From NCBI GenBank assembly GCA_030433005.1, contig JAUILQ010000025.1, forward strand, positions 1 to 64,000: a stretch of 64,000 bases of DNA, written 5' to 3'. The first letter of the stretch is position 1, and each line of letters starts with the position of its first letter. The notes under the pieces were generated by a model. It searched no databases. It was not told the DNA's origin and saw only the letters and a program-made list of their open reading frames with translations. This stretch comes from Alphaproteobacteria bacterium (GTDB lineage Bacteria; Pseudomonadota; Alphaproteobacteria; Kiloniellales; DSM-21159). Made by a program: the position numbers and the translations under genes. Shown one piece after another: positions 15,576-24,073 of the stretch.

Positions 15576-16528
15576 GTCTCTCCGTCCTTGGGGATGCCGG
15601 GCCAGGCCAGGTCCAGGTTGGTCTCGACGCAGTCCAGCGCCTCGCAGAGCGCAAGGCGCTCCTTGAGCGAGACGTTGAGGCGTTGGGCGAGCGCGCCGAC
15701 CAGGCTCTCGGCCAGCACCAGCGGCAGCGCCAGGCTGTCCATCAGCGAGGGCGAGGCGGTCGGCAGCTGGAAGGTGTAGTCGGCGTCGAACTGCGCCTTG
15801 TCGGCCCAGGTGTCGGTGATCACCACCAGGCGGGCGCCGCGCTGCCTGGCCAGCGCGGCGAAGCGGCCGACGGTGCGCTGGTAGCGGCGGATGTCGAAGA
15901 CGACGATGGTCGAGCGCGCGTCGACGTCGACCAGCAGGCGCGACCAGCCGTCGGGCTGGCCGTCGGCCAGGTGCACCTTGTCGCGCAGCACGCCGAGGTA
16001 GTCGGCGAACAGCCCGGCGACGTAGCGCGAGTAGCGTCCGCCGATGCAGTAGGTCGAGCGGCGCGGATCGGCGAGCAGCGCGACGACGTCGTTGAAGTCG
16101 GCCTCCAGCACGCCGCGCGAGCCCTCGCCGAGGTTGGCGGCGACGCGCTGGAACATCTGGCGGTGGAAGCTGCCGTCGGGTTCCGGCGAGGGGTCGAAGC
16201 GGTCCGAGGGCGACTGCAGCAGGGTGTTGAGGTCGCGCTTCACGCCCTCCTGGAACTGGCCGTAGGCCTCGTAGCCCAGGCGATTGACCAGGCGCAGCAC
16301 CGTCGCCGTGCTGACCCCGGCGCTGTCGGCGAGGGCCGCGACGGTCGAGAGCGCCGAGACGGGGTAGTCCTTGAGAATCGCGCGGGCGACGCTCTTCTCC
16401 TGCTTGCCGAGGTCGGCGTAGGCGGCGCGCAGCGCCCCGGCGAGGCTGCCGCTGCCGGGGCTCGCGGCTCCGCCCGTCTGCCCCGTGCCGGTGCCGGCCT
16501 TCTCGCCGCGGTCGCTTTCGGCCCCCAT
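15572..16528 (-). CDS. MurR/RpiR-family transcriptional regulator
   Basis: A 318-residue regulator. An RpiR-type helix-turn-helix occupies about 30-105 (SVARAILKDYPVSALSTVAALADSAGVSTATVLRLVNRLGY), and a SIS sugar/ligand-binding domain about 135-285. It is divergent from the binding-protein gene at 16755 and in an operon with the GS-like ligase. It most likely controls this divergent region and the transporter operon at 19902, which shares a bipartite promoter motif. Canonical RpiR ligands are sugar phosphates; the context here suggests an N compound. Confidence 0.9.
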   Translation of the reverse strand: MGAESDRGEKAGTGTGQTGGAASPGSGSLAGALRAAYADLGKQEKSVARAILKDYPVSALSTVAALADSAGVSTATVLRLVNRLGYEAYGQFQEGVKRDLNTLLQSPSDRFDPSPEPDGSFHRQMFQRVAANLGEGSRGVLEADFNDVVALLADPRRSTYCIGGRYSRYVAGLFADYLGVLRDKVHLADGQPDGWSRLLVDVDARSTIVVFDIRRYQRTVGRFAALARQRGARLVVITDTWADKAQFDADYTFQLPTASPSLMDSLALPLVLAESLVGALAQRLNVSLKERLALCEALDCVETNLDLAWPGIPKDGET

Positions 16529-16593
16529 GGTCCGATCCTATAGGGCGCTGCAGGAAGCGGCGGCAAGACGCGCACCGCTCGAAGAACCTATTG

Positions 16594-16634
16594 GTACATC
16601 ATGCGGCCAACAAGGTGAAAATGTACGATACTGT
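16594..16634. promoter_or_regulatory. Bipartite operator motif in RpiR/binding-protein intergenic region
   Basis: GTACAT (16594-16599) and, 27 bases on, ATGTACGATACTGT (16621-16634). The outer halves GTACAT and ATGTAC form an inverted repeat. The same arrangement recurs at 19811-19850. The motif lies in the divergent region between the RpiR gene and the binding-protein gene and is the best candidate RpiR site. Confidence 0.5.
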
Positions 16635-16754
16635 TGACTCCTCCCGCGGCTCCGGTAGCCTTTCCGCACTAGGGAAGCGGGGCGGAAGGGACGCGGGGAC
16701 CCGGTCGGTCCCGGCCTCCTGCCGTCCGCCCGCAAGCGAGAACGGGGAGATGAC

Positions 16755-17957
16755 ATGACGCATGATCCGAGAAGCCCGGTCCGCCGGCATCTGCTGCGCC
16801 GGACCGTGATCGGCGGCCTGGGGCTGGCGCTCGCCGCCGGCGTCGGGCTCGGCCTCGCCGGCGGCGCCGCCGCGCAGGATCCGATCAAGATCGGCGCGCT
16901 CTACAACGTCACCGGCGGCATGTCGTCCCTGGACGGCCCGTCGCTGCGCGGCGCCGAGCTGGCGGCCAAGCAGGTCAACGAGTCGGGCGGCGTACTCGGG
17001 CGGCCGATCGAGGTGATCGCCATCGACACCCGCACCGACCAGCAGGAGACGGCGAAGGCCGCCCAGCGCGTGCTCTCGCAGGACGTGGTCGCCGGCATCG
17101 GCATGTCGGACACGACCTTCGTGATGGCCGCCGCACCGCTGTTCCAGGAGGAGAGCGTCCCCTTCGTCACCTCCGGCGCGACGCATCCGGAGCTGCCGGT
17201 CTGGGTCGGCGACTACTTCTTCATGACGCCGTTCGGCGACGACGACCAGTCCTACGCCATCGCCGACTACGCCTATGACGAGATGGGCCTGCGCAAGGTC
17301 GCGGTCTGGACCGACCAGTCGATGGACTTCACCAAGGCGCTCTCGAAGTTCTTCATCGAGCGCTTCACCGAGCGCGGCGGCGAGATCGTGCTCGAGGACT
17401 CCTTCATGATCGGCGACACCGACTTCTCGGCGCAGATCGCCCGCCTCAAGGAGGCCGAGGAGGCCGAGTCGGTGTTCATCGCCGCGATCCCGACCGAGGC
17501 CGGGCTGTCGGTCAAGCAGATCCGCGAGGCCGGCATGGACATGCCGATCATCTCCGGCGACGGCTTCGACACCGACCTGGTGGCGACGACGCCGGGGCCG
17601 GAGCTGGCCAACGACGTCTACTTCTCGACCCACACCTACCGGGCCGACGATCGCCAGGAAGTGACCGACTTCGTCAATGCCTACACCGAAGAGTACGGCG
17701 TCGAGCCGGAGAACGCCTTCGCGCCGCTCGGCTACGACGCGCTGATGCTGGTCGTCGACGCGATCGAGCGGGCCGGCTCGGCCGAGCCCGACGCGATCCG
17801 CGACGCGCTGGAGAAGACCCGCGGCTACAAGGCGGTCACCGGCGAGATCTCCTACACCCGCGAGTCGATGGTTCCGCCCAAGCCGATCTCGATCATCTCC
17901 GTGCAGAACGGCAAGTTCGAGGTCGAGCAGATCTGGCGTCCCGACACCGGCGGCTGA
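16755..17957 (+). CDS. Periplasmic binding protein of amide/amino-acid ABC transporter
   Basis: A 400-residue type I periplasmic binding protein of the Leu/Ile/Val family. The N-terminus has basic pairs (VRRHLLRRTVIGG) and a hydrophobic core ending in AAAQDP, giving a Sec or Tat signal. The mature part starts with IKIGALYNVTGG; GAELAAKQVNESGGVLGRPIEV and the ALMLVVDAIERAGS helix are typical. GGGGAGAT precedes the ATG. A strong terminator follows, so it is transcribed alone, divergently from RpiR. No permease is adjacent on this side; its partners are probably the Liv genes at 19902-23368, which lack their own binding protein. Confidence 0.92.
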   Translation: MTHDPRSPVRRHLLRRTVIGGLGLALAAGVGLGLAGGAAAQDPIKIGALYNVTGGMSSLDGPSLRGAELAAKQVNESGGVLGRPIEVIAIDTRTDQQETAKAAQRVLSQDVVAGIGMSDTTFVMAAAPLFQEESVPFVTSGATHPELPVWVGDYFFMTPFGDDDQSYAIADYAYDEMGLRKVAVWTDQSMDFTKALSKFFIERFTERGGEIVLEDSFMIGDTDFSAQIARLKEAEEAESVFIAAIPTEAGLSVKQIREAGMDMPIISGDGFDTDLVATTPGPELANDVYFSTHTYRADDRQEVTDFVNAYTEEYGVEPENAFAPLGYDALMLVVDAIERAGSAEPDAIRDALEKTRGYKAVTGEISYTRESMVPPKPISIISVQNGKFEVEQIWRPDTGG

Positions 17958-17984
17958 GCCGCCGCGCCTGACGGAGCAAGCCGA

Positions 17985-18015
17985 GGGCCCCGCGGCGCCG
18001 CCGCGGGGCCCTTTT
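17985..18015 (+). terminator. Rho-independent terminator after binding-protein gene
   Basis: A 12-bp GC stem (GGGCCCCGCGGC at 17985-17996 with its complement at 18000-18011), a 3-base loop and TTTT at 18012-18015, 28 bases after the stop. Confidence 0.85.
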
Positions 18016-18046
18016 CGTTGGCCGTGGGTTCGGGTTCGGGTGCCCG

Positions 18047-18146
18047 CACGCTTGCATGGTTCGACAAGCTCACCATGAAGCGCCGGTTACGGTCGCACTG
18101 GCTTCTCTTGCGCTTCATGGTGAGCTTGTCGAACCATGCAAGCGTG
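18047..18146. repeat. Long perfect inverted repeat (REP-like, TTCGACAAGCTC type)
   Basis: Two perfect 37-bp arms (18047-18083 and 18110-18146) flank a 26-base spacer. The arms contain TTCGACAAGCTCACCATGAA, a core found in dispersed palindromic repeats of many proteobacteria (known family, from memory). It lies in the convergent gap between the binding-protein terminator and the hydrolase stop. Transcribed from either strand it would form an exceptionally stable hairpin. Confidence 0.85.
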
Positions 18147-18153
18147 GAAGCGC

Positions 18154-18795
18154 TCAGTCGGCGGCGGCGCGCGTGTCCGCGGCCGCGGCGATGTCGGCCA
18201 GGACCTCCTCGACGCTCTGCACCCGGCAGTAGCCGCCGAAGGCCTTGAGCGCCTGCTCGTGGCGGGCGTCGGACTTGGTGGCGCAGGCGTTGTGGGCGCA
18301 GACCATGTAGTAGCCGAGGTCGGCGCCGTCGCGCACCGCCATGTCGACGCACTGGTCGGTCAGGATGCCGGCGACCACGACGTTGCGGACGCCCATGTTG
18401 CGCAGGACGTAGTCGAGGTTCGTCGAGTTGAAGACCCCCGACGAGGTCTTGGGCAGCAGCACGTCGTCCTCCTGCCGTCCGGCCTCGGGCAGCGTCGCGG
18501 CGAGCGGCGAGCCCTTGGGCACCAGGATGTCGGACAGCTTGTGGTCGAGCCCGCGGTCGCGGCCGTCGCGGGTCAGCGCCTCGATCACCGTGTAGACGAT
18601 CTCGCAGCCGGCGGCGCGCGCCGCGGTCACCAGCGTCTGCAGCGCCGGCAGCATGCGCTGCTCGAGCTGCCGGGCGTAGGCCGGCTCCTTCGCCAGCAGC
18701 TCCGGCGTCGCTTCGGACTTCTGGACGTCGACCACCAGGACGGCGGTCTCCGCGGGCCTGAGCGGCCAGTTGCGGACCGGCTCGACGTATTTCAT
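18154..18795 (-). CDS. Isochorismatase-like cysteine hydrolase
   Basis: A 213-residue hydrolase with the full triad: D23 in VVDVQK, K116 in LLPKTSSG, and nucleophile C149 in LTDQCVD. Members hydrolyse C-N bonds in carbamoyl, ureido or nicotinamide-like amides. It shares unusual stretches (EALTRDGRDR, FNSTN-DY-LRN) with the second hydrolase at 23365, so the two are close paralogues bracketing the transporter. It overlaps the amidohydrolase gene by four bases. Confidence 0.9.
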   Translation of the reverse strand: MKYVEPVRNWPLRPAETAVLVVDVQKSEATPELLAKEPAYARQLEQRMLPALQTLVTAARAAGCEIVYTVIEALTRDGRDRGLDHKLSDILVPKGSPLAATLPEAGRQEDDVLLPKTSSGVFNSTNLDYVLRNMGVRNVVVAGILTDQCVDMAVRDGADLGYYMVCAHNACATKSDARHEQALKAFGGYCRVQSVEEVLADIAAAADTRAAAD

Positions 18796-19709
18796 GCGCG
18801 TTTCCCCTGCTGTTGGCGGCTTCCGGCCGGCTGGCCGATCTCGATCCCGACCGCGGCGCAGGCCTCGCGCAGGCCCGCCGCCAGCGTCTCGCTCCAGCGC
18901 GCCACGCCGGCCGCGTCGCGCAGCTGGTCGTTGCGCACCTCGATCTCGACGCAGGGCAGGCCCCGCTGCTCGCCGTGCACCGGGATGGTGTAGTCGGTCT
19001 CGGGCCCGACCGCATAGGGCTCGTTGCGGCCGGCGCGGTCGCCGAGGCGGCGCGCCATGGCGTCGTAGAGCGCCGGCGACAGCGCCGGGTCGCGGTCGTA
19101 GAGCACGCCCATCTCCCAGGGCCGCGCGACGCCGTGGAAGCGCGGCGTGAAGGAATGCACGGTGACCAGCGCGCGGGTCCGGCCCTGGGCGCAGCGCCGG
19201 TCGAGCTCGGCGGCGACGGCTCGGTGGAAGGGGCGCCAGATCTCCTCGGTGCGCTGCGCGCGCTCGGCGTCGCTCAGGTCGCGGTTGCCCGGAACCGGCA
19301 CGCCCTCGCCCTCCGCCGGGATGTAGCTCGGCACGTCGGGCCGCCGGTTCGGGTCGCAGAGCAGGCGCGAGTAGCGCTGATGCAGCAGCGGCGCGTCGAA
19401 GGCGCGTGACAGGCTGCGCGCCAGCTCGAGCGCACCGATGTCCCAGACGAAGTGCGCCTCCTGGTGCTCGGGCGCCAGGCCGAGCGGGCCGAGCCGTTCG
19501 GGAAAGCGCTTGCCGCCGTGCTCGCAGACGAACAGCAGGCCGCTGGCGCCGGCGAGGTTCTCGGCGGCGAAGGGATGCGGCTCGTGCGGTTGCAGCAGCG
19601 GCGTCGGCGCAACGGCGCCGGAGGGCGTGCCGCCAGCGGGGCGGTCGTGGGGCGCCGGCTCGCGGTCTCGCAGCCGGTCGGGGGCGCTCCGGGTCGGACT
19701 CTCGGGCAT
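18792..19709 (-). CDS. N-formylglutamate amidohydrolase-like protein
   Basis: A 305-residue protein of the HutG/FGase fold. LLFVCEHGGKRFPERLG carries the zinc-binding Glu-His pair (about 58-74), followed by DIGALELA, HQRYSRLLCDPNRRP and LVTVHSFTP with a further His. In histidine degradation the enzyme removes formate or glutamate; hutU, hutH and hutI are absent, so a related N-acyl amide is more likely. The first 40 residues are low complexity and no ribosome site precedes the ATG at 19709, so the true start may be internal. Expressed divergently from the transporter operon. Confidence 0.85.
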   Translation of the reverse strand: MPESPTRSAPDRLRDREPAPHDRPAGGTPSGAVAPTPLLQPHEPHPFAAENLAGASGLLFVCEHGGKRFPERLGPLGLAPEHQEAHFVWDIGALELARSLSRAFDAPLLHQRYSRLLCDPNRRPDVPSYIPAEGEGVPVPGNRDLSDAERAQRTEEIWRPFHRAVAAELDRRCAQGRTRALVTVHSFTPRFHGVARPWEMGVLYDRDPALSPALYDAMARRLGDRAGRNEPYAVGPETDYTIPVHGEQRGLPCVEIEVRNDQLRDAAGVARWSETLAAGLREACAAVGIEIGQPAGSRQQQGKRA

Positions 19710-19810
19710 TGCGGACAGGTCTCAGGCCGGCGCTTTCCGCCGGCCGCCTCGTCGGTGGCGGGCTGGGCCGGGTGGCGGGCCGTCGCCGGCCACCCGGGGC
19801 GAATGATTTT

Positions 19811-19850
19811 GTACATCCAGCCTTGTGATTACAATAATGTTCGATATTGT
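19811..19850. promoter_or_regulatory. Second copy of the bipartite RpiR-type motif, with promoter
   Basis: GTACAT (19811-19816) and, 26 bases on, ATGTTCGATATTGT (19837-19850), closely matching the element at 16594-16634. A plausible promoter, TTGTGA with a 16-bp gap to TATTGT, overlaps the second half. It sits in the divergent gap between the amidohydrolase and the transporter operon. Confidence 0.5.
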
Positions 19851-19901
19851 CCAGCTGCGGCCGGCGCGCAAGCGGGCCGTCCGCTCCCGACGGGAAGGAA
19901 C

Positions 19902-20729
19902 ATGACCGAGCTGCTCGTCGCCCGCGGCCTGGGCATCGCCTTCGGCGGCGTGGTCGCCCTCAAGGACTTCGACCTGGCCGTGGCCGAGGGCGACCTGCTC
20001 GGCCTGATCGGCCCGAACGGCGCCGGCAAGACCACCGCCTTCAACCTGCTGACCGGCGTGCTGCGCCCCGACCGCGGCACGATCCACTTCGCCGGCCGCG
20101 AGATCACCCGGGCGCGGCCGGAGCGGCGGGCGCTCGCGGGCATGACCCGGACCTTCCAGAACATCCGCCTGTTCGACGAGCTGACCGTGCTGCAGAACGT
20201 CATGGCCGGCGCCCACGGCCGTCACGGCGCCTCGACGCTGGCGGCGGTGTTCGGCGGCCCGGTCCTGCGGCGCAGCGAGGCGCTGATCCGCGAGAAGGCG
20301 GAGGCGGTGCTGGCGCGCACCGGCCTTGCGGAGCTCGCCGGCCAGCGCGCCGACGCGCTGTCCTACGGCGACCGCCGGCGCGTCGAGATCGCCCGCGCGC
20401 TGGCCGCCGAGCCGCGCCTGCTGCTGCTCGACGAGCCGGCGGCGGGCATGAACGACCGCGAGAAGGCGGCGCTCTCGGAGCTGGTGACGCGGCTCAACGC
20501 CGACGACGGGCTGACCATCGTGCTGGTCGAGCACAACGTGCGCATGGTCGCGTCGCTGTGCCGGCGGCTGGTGGTGCTGCACGAGGGCAGCGTGCTGGCC
20601 GAGGGCGCGACCGAGCGCGTGCTGCGCCAGCCCGAGGTCGTCGGCGTCTACCTCGGCCGGCGCCGCGACCACGAGACCCGGCAGGGCGCTGGCGCGGACG
20701 CTTCCGAAGGGGCGGGCGGCGGATGCTGA
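19902..20729 (+). CDS. ABC ATP-binding protein LivG-type (second system)
   Basis: A 275-residue ATPase: Walker A GPNGAGKTT, a divergent signature LSYGDRRR in place of LSGGQ, Walker B LLLLDEP with AAGM, and VLVEHNVRMV. The ATG at 19902 has GGGAAGGAA just before it; the upstream open frame is spurious. It is the first gene of a five-gene plus-strand operon and overlaps the next ATPase by seven bases. It lacks a co-encoded binding protein and probably serves the one at 16755. Confidence 0.92.
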   Translation: MTELLVARGLGIAFGGVVALKDFDLAVAEGDLLGLIGPNGAGKTTAFNLLTGVLRPDRGTIHFAGREITRARPERRALAGMTRTFQNIRLFDELTVLQNVMAGAHGRHGASTLAAVFGGPVLRRSEALIREKAEAVLARTGLAELAGQRADALSYGDRRRVEIARALAAEPRLLLLDEPAAGMNDREKAALSELVTRLNADDGLTIVLVEHNVRMVASLCRRLVVLHEGSVLAEGATERVLRQPEVVGVYLGRRRDHETRQGAGADASEGAGGGC

Positions 20730-21448
20730 GGCTCGAGGACCTCCAGGTCACGCGCGGCCGCACCGAGGTGCTGCGCGGCATCTCCCTGTCGCTCGAGGCC
20801 GGCGAGATCGCCGCGCTGGTCGGCGCCAACGGCGCGGGCAAGACGACGACGCTGATGACGCTGTCCGGGCTGCTGCCGATCGCTGGCGGCTCGGCCCGGC
20901 TGACGCTCGACGGCCGGGAGCTCGACATCGCGCGCACGGCGCCGGACAGGCTGGTCGCGGCCGGCCTGGTCCACTGTCCCGAGGGCCGCCAGGTCTTCGC
21001 CCGCCTGACGGTCGAGGAGAACCTCAGGCTCGGCGCCTACCTCAATCGCGACGACCGGCGCATCCGGCAGCTGCTCGACGAGGCCTACGCGCTGTTTCCG
21101 GTGCTTGGCGAGCGCCGCGACCTCTCGGCCGGCGGCCTGTCGGGCGGCGAGCAGATGATGCTGGCGGTCGGCCGCGCGCTGATGGCCGAGCCGAAGCTGC
21201 TGCTGCTCGACGAGCCCTCGCTGGGTCTCGCCCCGCAGATCACCGAGCGGATCTTCGACACGCTGGCCGAGCTGAACCGGGAGCGCGGAGTCGCCATGCT
21301 GATCGTCGAGCAGAACGCCATGCTGGCCCTGGAGATCGCCCACAAGGGCTTCGTCATGGAGGCCGGCAGCATCGTGCTGTCGGGCGCCGGGCGCGAGCTG
21401 CTGGAGGATGCCAGCGTCGTCGAGGCCTACCTGGGAGGTGCCGGATGA
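20723..21448 (+). CDS. ABC ATP-binding protein LivF-type (second system)
   Basis: A 241-residue ATPase with Walker A GANGAGKTT, signature LSGGEQMM, Walker B LLLLDEP with SLGLAP, and MLIVEQNAMLALE. The start ATG lies inside the 3' end of the preceding gene, after GGGGCGGGCGGCGG. It partners with the LivG-type ATPase. Confidence 0.93.
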   Translation: MLRLEDLQVTRGRTEVLRGISLSLEAGEIAALVGANGAGKTTTLMTLSGLLPIAGGSARLTLDGRELDIARTAPDRLVAAGLVHCPEGRQVFARLTVEENLRLGAYLNRDDRRIRQLLDEAYALFPVLGERRDLSAGGLSGGEQMMLAVGRALMAEPKLLLLDEPSLGLAPQITERIFDTLAELNRERGVAMLIVEQNAMLALEIAHKGFVMEAGSIVLSGAGRELLEDASVVEAYLGGAG

Positions 21449-21473
21449 GCCGCGGATTGATCGGGGGCGGGCC

Positions 21474-22367
21474 ATGAGCGGCTACCTGCTGCAGCAGATC
21501 GTCAACGGCCTGACCCTGGGCAGCCTCTATGCCCTGGTCGCGATCGGCTTCTCGCTGATCTACGGCGTCGTGCGGCTGGTCAACTTCGCCCACGGCGACC
21601 TGATGATGATCGGCGCCTTCCTGACCCTGGCTCTGGTCGCCGGCGGCGAGGTCGCCTGGGCGATCGTGCCGCTGATCGTCATGGCCGGCGGCTTCGTCGC
21701 CGGCGGCGCCATCGAGCGCCTGGCCTTCAAGTCGATCCGCGGCGCGCCGATGATCACCGGCTTCATCGTCACGCTGTCGGCCTCGGTGGCGATCCAGAAC
21801 CTCGGCCTGATGATCCTCGGCGACCAGCCACGCAACTTCCTCTTTCCCTCGGTGTTCCGCGAGCGCCTCGAGATCGGCCCGGTCAGCCTGGGCGTGATCG
21901 ACCTGGCGATTCCGGCGGCGACGCTGCTGCTGGTCGCCGCGGTCGTCGCCTTCGTCCAGCGCACCCGCCTCGGCATCGCCATGCGCGCGGTCTCGGAGAA
22001 TCCGCTCGCCGCCCGGCTGATGGGCATCTCGCTAGACCGCGCGGTGCTCGTCGCCTTCGGGCTGGGCGGCGCGCTCGCGGCGGTGGCCGGCCTGTTCTGG
22101 GGCGGCAAGTTCGGCCAGATCGACCCGCTGATGGGCTTCGTGCCGGGGCTCAAGGCCTTCGTCGCGACGATCATCGGCGGCGTCGGCTCGGTCGGCGGGG
22201 CGGCGCTCGGCGGCTACATCCTGGGCTTCGCCGAGGTCGCCTTCGTCGGCTTCATGCCGGCCGAGTACGCCGGCTACCGCGACGCCTTCGTGTTCGGCCT
22301 GCTGATCCTGATCCTGCTGGTCCGACCGCAGGGCCTGTTCGGCCGCGAGGAGGAGCAGCGCGCATGA
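21474..22367 (+). CDS. ABC permease LivH-type (second system)
   Basis: A 297-residue membrane protein with the LivH N-terminus QQIVNGLTLGSLYALVAIGFSLIYGVVRLVNFAHGD, broken here only by normal helices, the coupling loop RTRLGIAMRAVSENPLAARLMGIS and a C-terminal ILLVRPQGLFG. The ATG at 21474 follows GGGGGCGGG; an earlier ATG at 21408 lies inside livF and is rejected. It overlaps the LivM-type gene by four bases. Confidence 0.93.
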   Translation: MSGYLLQQIVNGLTLGSLYALVAIGFSLIYGVVRLVNFAHGDLMMIGAFLTLALVAGGEVAWAIVPLIVMAGGFVAGGAIERLAFKSIRGAPMITGFIVTLSASVAIQNLGLMILGDQPRNFLFPSVFRERLEIGPVSLGVIDLAIPAATLLLVAAVVAFVQRTRLGIAMRAVSENPLAARLMGISLDRAVLVAFGLGGALAAVAGLFWGGKFGQIDPLMGFVPGLKAFVATIIGGVGSVGGAALGGYILGFAEVAFVGFMPAEYAGYRDAFVFGLLILILLVRPQGLFGREEEQRA

Positions 22368-23368
22368 CGGCTGGGTCCCCCGCTTCGTCCCGGCGGCTCA
22401 GCCAGCTTCAGGCGCTGGTCCTGCTCGCCGTGCTGCTGGCCGGCGGCGTCGCGCTGCTCGAGGCCTTCGGCAGCGGCTATCACCGCACCCTGGCGGCGCT
22501 GACCCTGATCAACGTCATGCTGGCGGTCAGCCTGACCATGACCAACGGTTTCACCGGGCTGTTCAGTCTCGGCCACCCGGCCTTCATGACGCTCGGCGCC
22601 TACGTCGCCATCGCCTTCACCTACCCGGCCGGACGCAAGTCCTTCGCCATGCCGGACCTGCCGGCGTTCTTCTCGGGCATCGAGTGGCCGCTGCCGGCCG
22701 GCGCGCTGATCGGCGCGATCGCCGCCGCCGCGGCGGCGCGGATCGTCGGCATCTCGGTCCTGCGCCTCAAGGTCCACTACCTGGCGGTCGCGACCCTCGG
22801 CCTGATCATCATCGTCGAGACGCTGGCGCTCAATCTCGACGGCCTGACGCGCGGCGGCCGCGGCCTGACCGGCATCCCGCGCTCGGCCGAGCTCTGGCTG
22901 ATCGCGCTCTGCACGCTGCTGGTCATCGTCGGCTGCTGGCGGCTCAAGCACGCCTCGGTCGGGCGCGCCATGCTGGCGGTGCGCGAGAACGAGATGGCGG
23001 CGCGCTGCTTCGGCATCGACGCCGTGCGCCTGAAGGTCACGGCCTTCGTGCTGGGCGCCGGCATCGCCGGCTTCTGCGGCGCCCTGCTGCCGCACGTGGT
23101 CGCCGTCATGACGCCCAACTCCTTCGGCCTGATGCTGGCCTTCAACCTGGTCGCCATGGTCGTGGTCGGCGGCCAGGGCAGCATCCTCGGCGCGGTCTTC
23201 GCGGCGCTCGCCTTCAGCCTCGGCACCGAGGGGCTGCGTCCGGTCGAGGAATCGCTCGGCCTCTACGGCCTGACCCAGGTCGTCGTCGCCGTGGTCCTGA
23301 TCCTGGTGCTGATCTGGCGGCCGAAAGGCCTGTTCGGACTCGACGAGCCGCTGGTGGAGACGAGATGA
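22364..23368 (+). CDS. ABC permease LivM-type (second system)
   Basis: A 334-residue permease with about nine to ten helices. VSLTMTNGFTGLFSLGHPAFM is the LivM N-terminal signature, ASVGRAMLAVRENEMAARCFGID the coupling loop and LIWRPKGLFG the C-terminus. Its length is normal for LivM, unlike the longer copy at 8937. GAGGAGGAG precedes the ATG. It overlaps the hydrolase gene by four bases. Confidence 0.93.
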   Translation: MTAGSPASSRRLSQLQALVLLAVLLAGGVALLEAFGSGYHRTLAALTLINVMLAVSLTMTNGFTGLFSLGHPAFMTLGAYVAIAFTYPAGRKSFAMPDLPAFFSGIEWPLPAGALIGAIAAAAAARIVGISVLRLKVHYLAVATLGLIIIVETLALNLDGLTRGGRGLTGIPRSAELWLIALCTLLVIVGCWRLKHASVGRAMLAVRENEMAARCFGIDAVRLKVTAFVLGAGIAGFCGALLPHVVAVMTPNSFGLMLAFNLVAMVVVGGQGSILGAVFAALAFSLGTEGLRPVEESLGLYGLTQVVVAVVLILVLIWRPKGLFGLDEPLVETR

Positions 23369-23949
23369 CCGAGAGGCTGCAGCCCGACAGCACCGCGCTG
23401 CTGATCATCGACGTGCAGAACTGGGTGCTCGACCCGGGCAAGCATCCGCCGCGCCCGGCCTTCTACGAGCGCGCCGAGGGGCTGGTGCTGCCGACCCTGC
23501 AGCGCCTGGTCGCGCGCTGCCGCGCCGCCGGGGTCGAGGTCATCTACACCGTGATGGAGAACCTGACCCGCGACGGCCGCGACCGCAGCCTGGACTACAA
23601 GCTCTCGGGCTTCTTCATCGAGAAGGGCTCGTGGGACGCCCGGGTCGCCCCGGCGGTGGCACCGCTCGACGACGAGATCCTGCTGCCCAAGACCTCGGCC
23701 TGCCTGTTCAACTCGACCAACGTCGACTACCTGCTGCGCAATCTCGGCATCGAGACGCTGCTCTGCGCCGGCTTTCTCAGCGACCAGTGCGTCGAGCAGA
23801 CGATGCGCGCCGGCTGCGCGCGCGGCTACCGCATGATCTGCGTGACCGACGCGGTCGCCGCCGATACGGACGAACGCCACGAGCAGGCGCTGGAGCGCTT
23901 TCGCGCCTACGGTGCGCAGCTCCCGGCCGAGCGGCTGAGCTTCGGGTGA
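23365..23949 (+). CDS. Isochorismatase-like cysteine hydrolase (second copy)
   Basis: A 194-residue hydrolase with triad D16 (LIIDVQ), K109 (LLPKTS) and C142 (LSDQCVE). It is a paralogue of the enzyme at 18154 and the last gene of the transporter operon, so it is made together with the uptake system and probably acts on the imported compound. Likely C-N hydrolysis of an amide, carbamoyl or ureido group. Confidence 0.92.
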   Translation: MTERLQPDSTALLIIDVQNWVLDPGKHPPRPAFYERAEGLVLPTLQRLVARCRAAGVEVIYTVMENLTRDGRDRSLDYKLSGFFIEKGSWDARVAPAVAPLDDEILLPKTSACLFNSTNVDYLLRNLGIETLLCAGFLSDQCVEQTMRAGCARGYRMICVTDAVAADTDERHEQALERFRAYGAQLPAERLSFG

Positions 23950-24073
23950 CGGGCGGCGGCTCCCCGGGCTTTCGGACCGCGCCGGGTCATCGCTCCGGTT
24001 GCATCTCCGGAGGCGTTTGATCCGGGCGGTCCTGTAAGGCTAAGCTTGCGTGTCGTCCACACAGCGCTGATCC

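Noticed and set aside
18792-19709. Histidine-utilisation (hut) locus
   Set aside because: Only a HutG-like amidohydrolase is present; hutH, hutU and hutI are absent, so the hut label is not supported.
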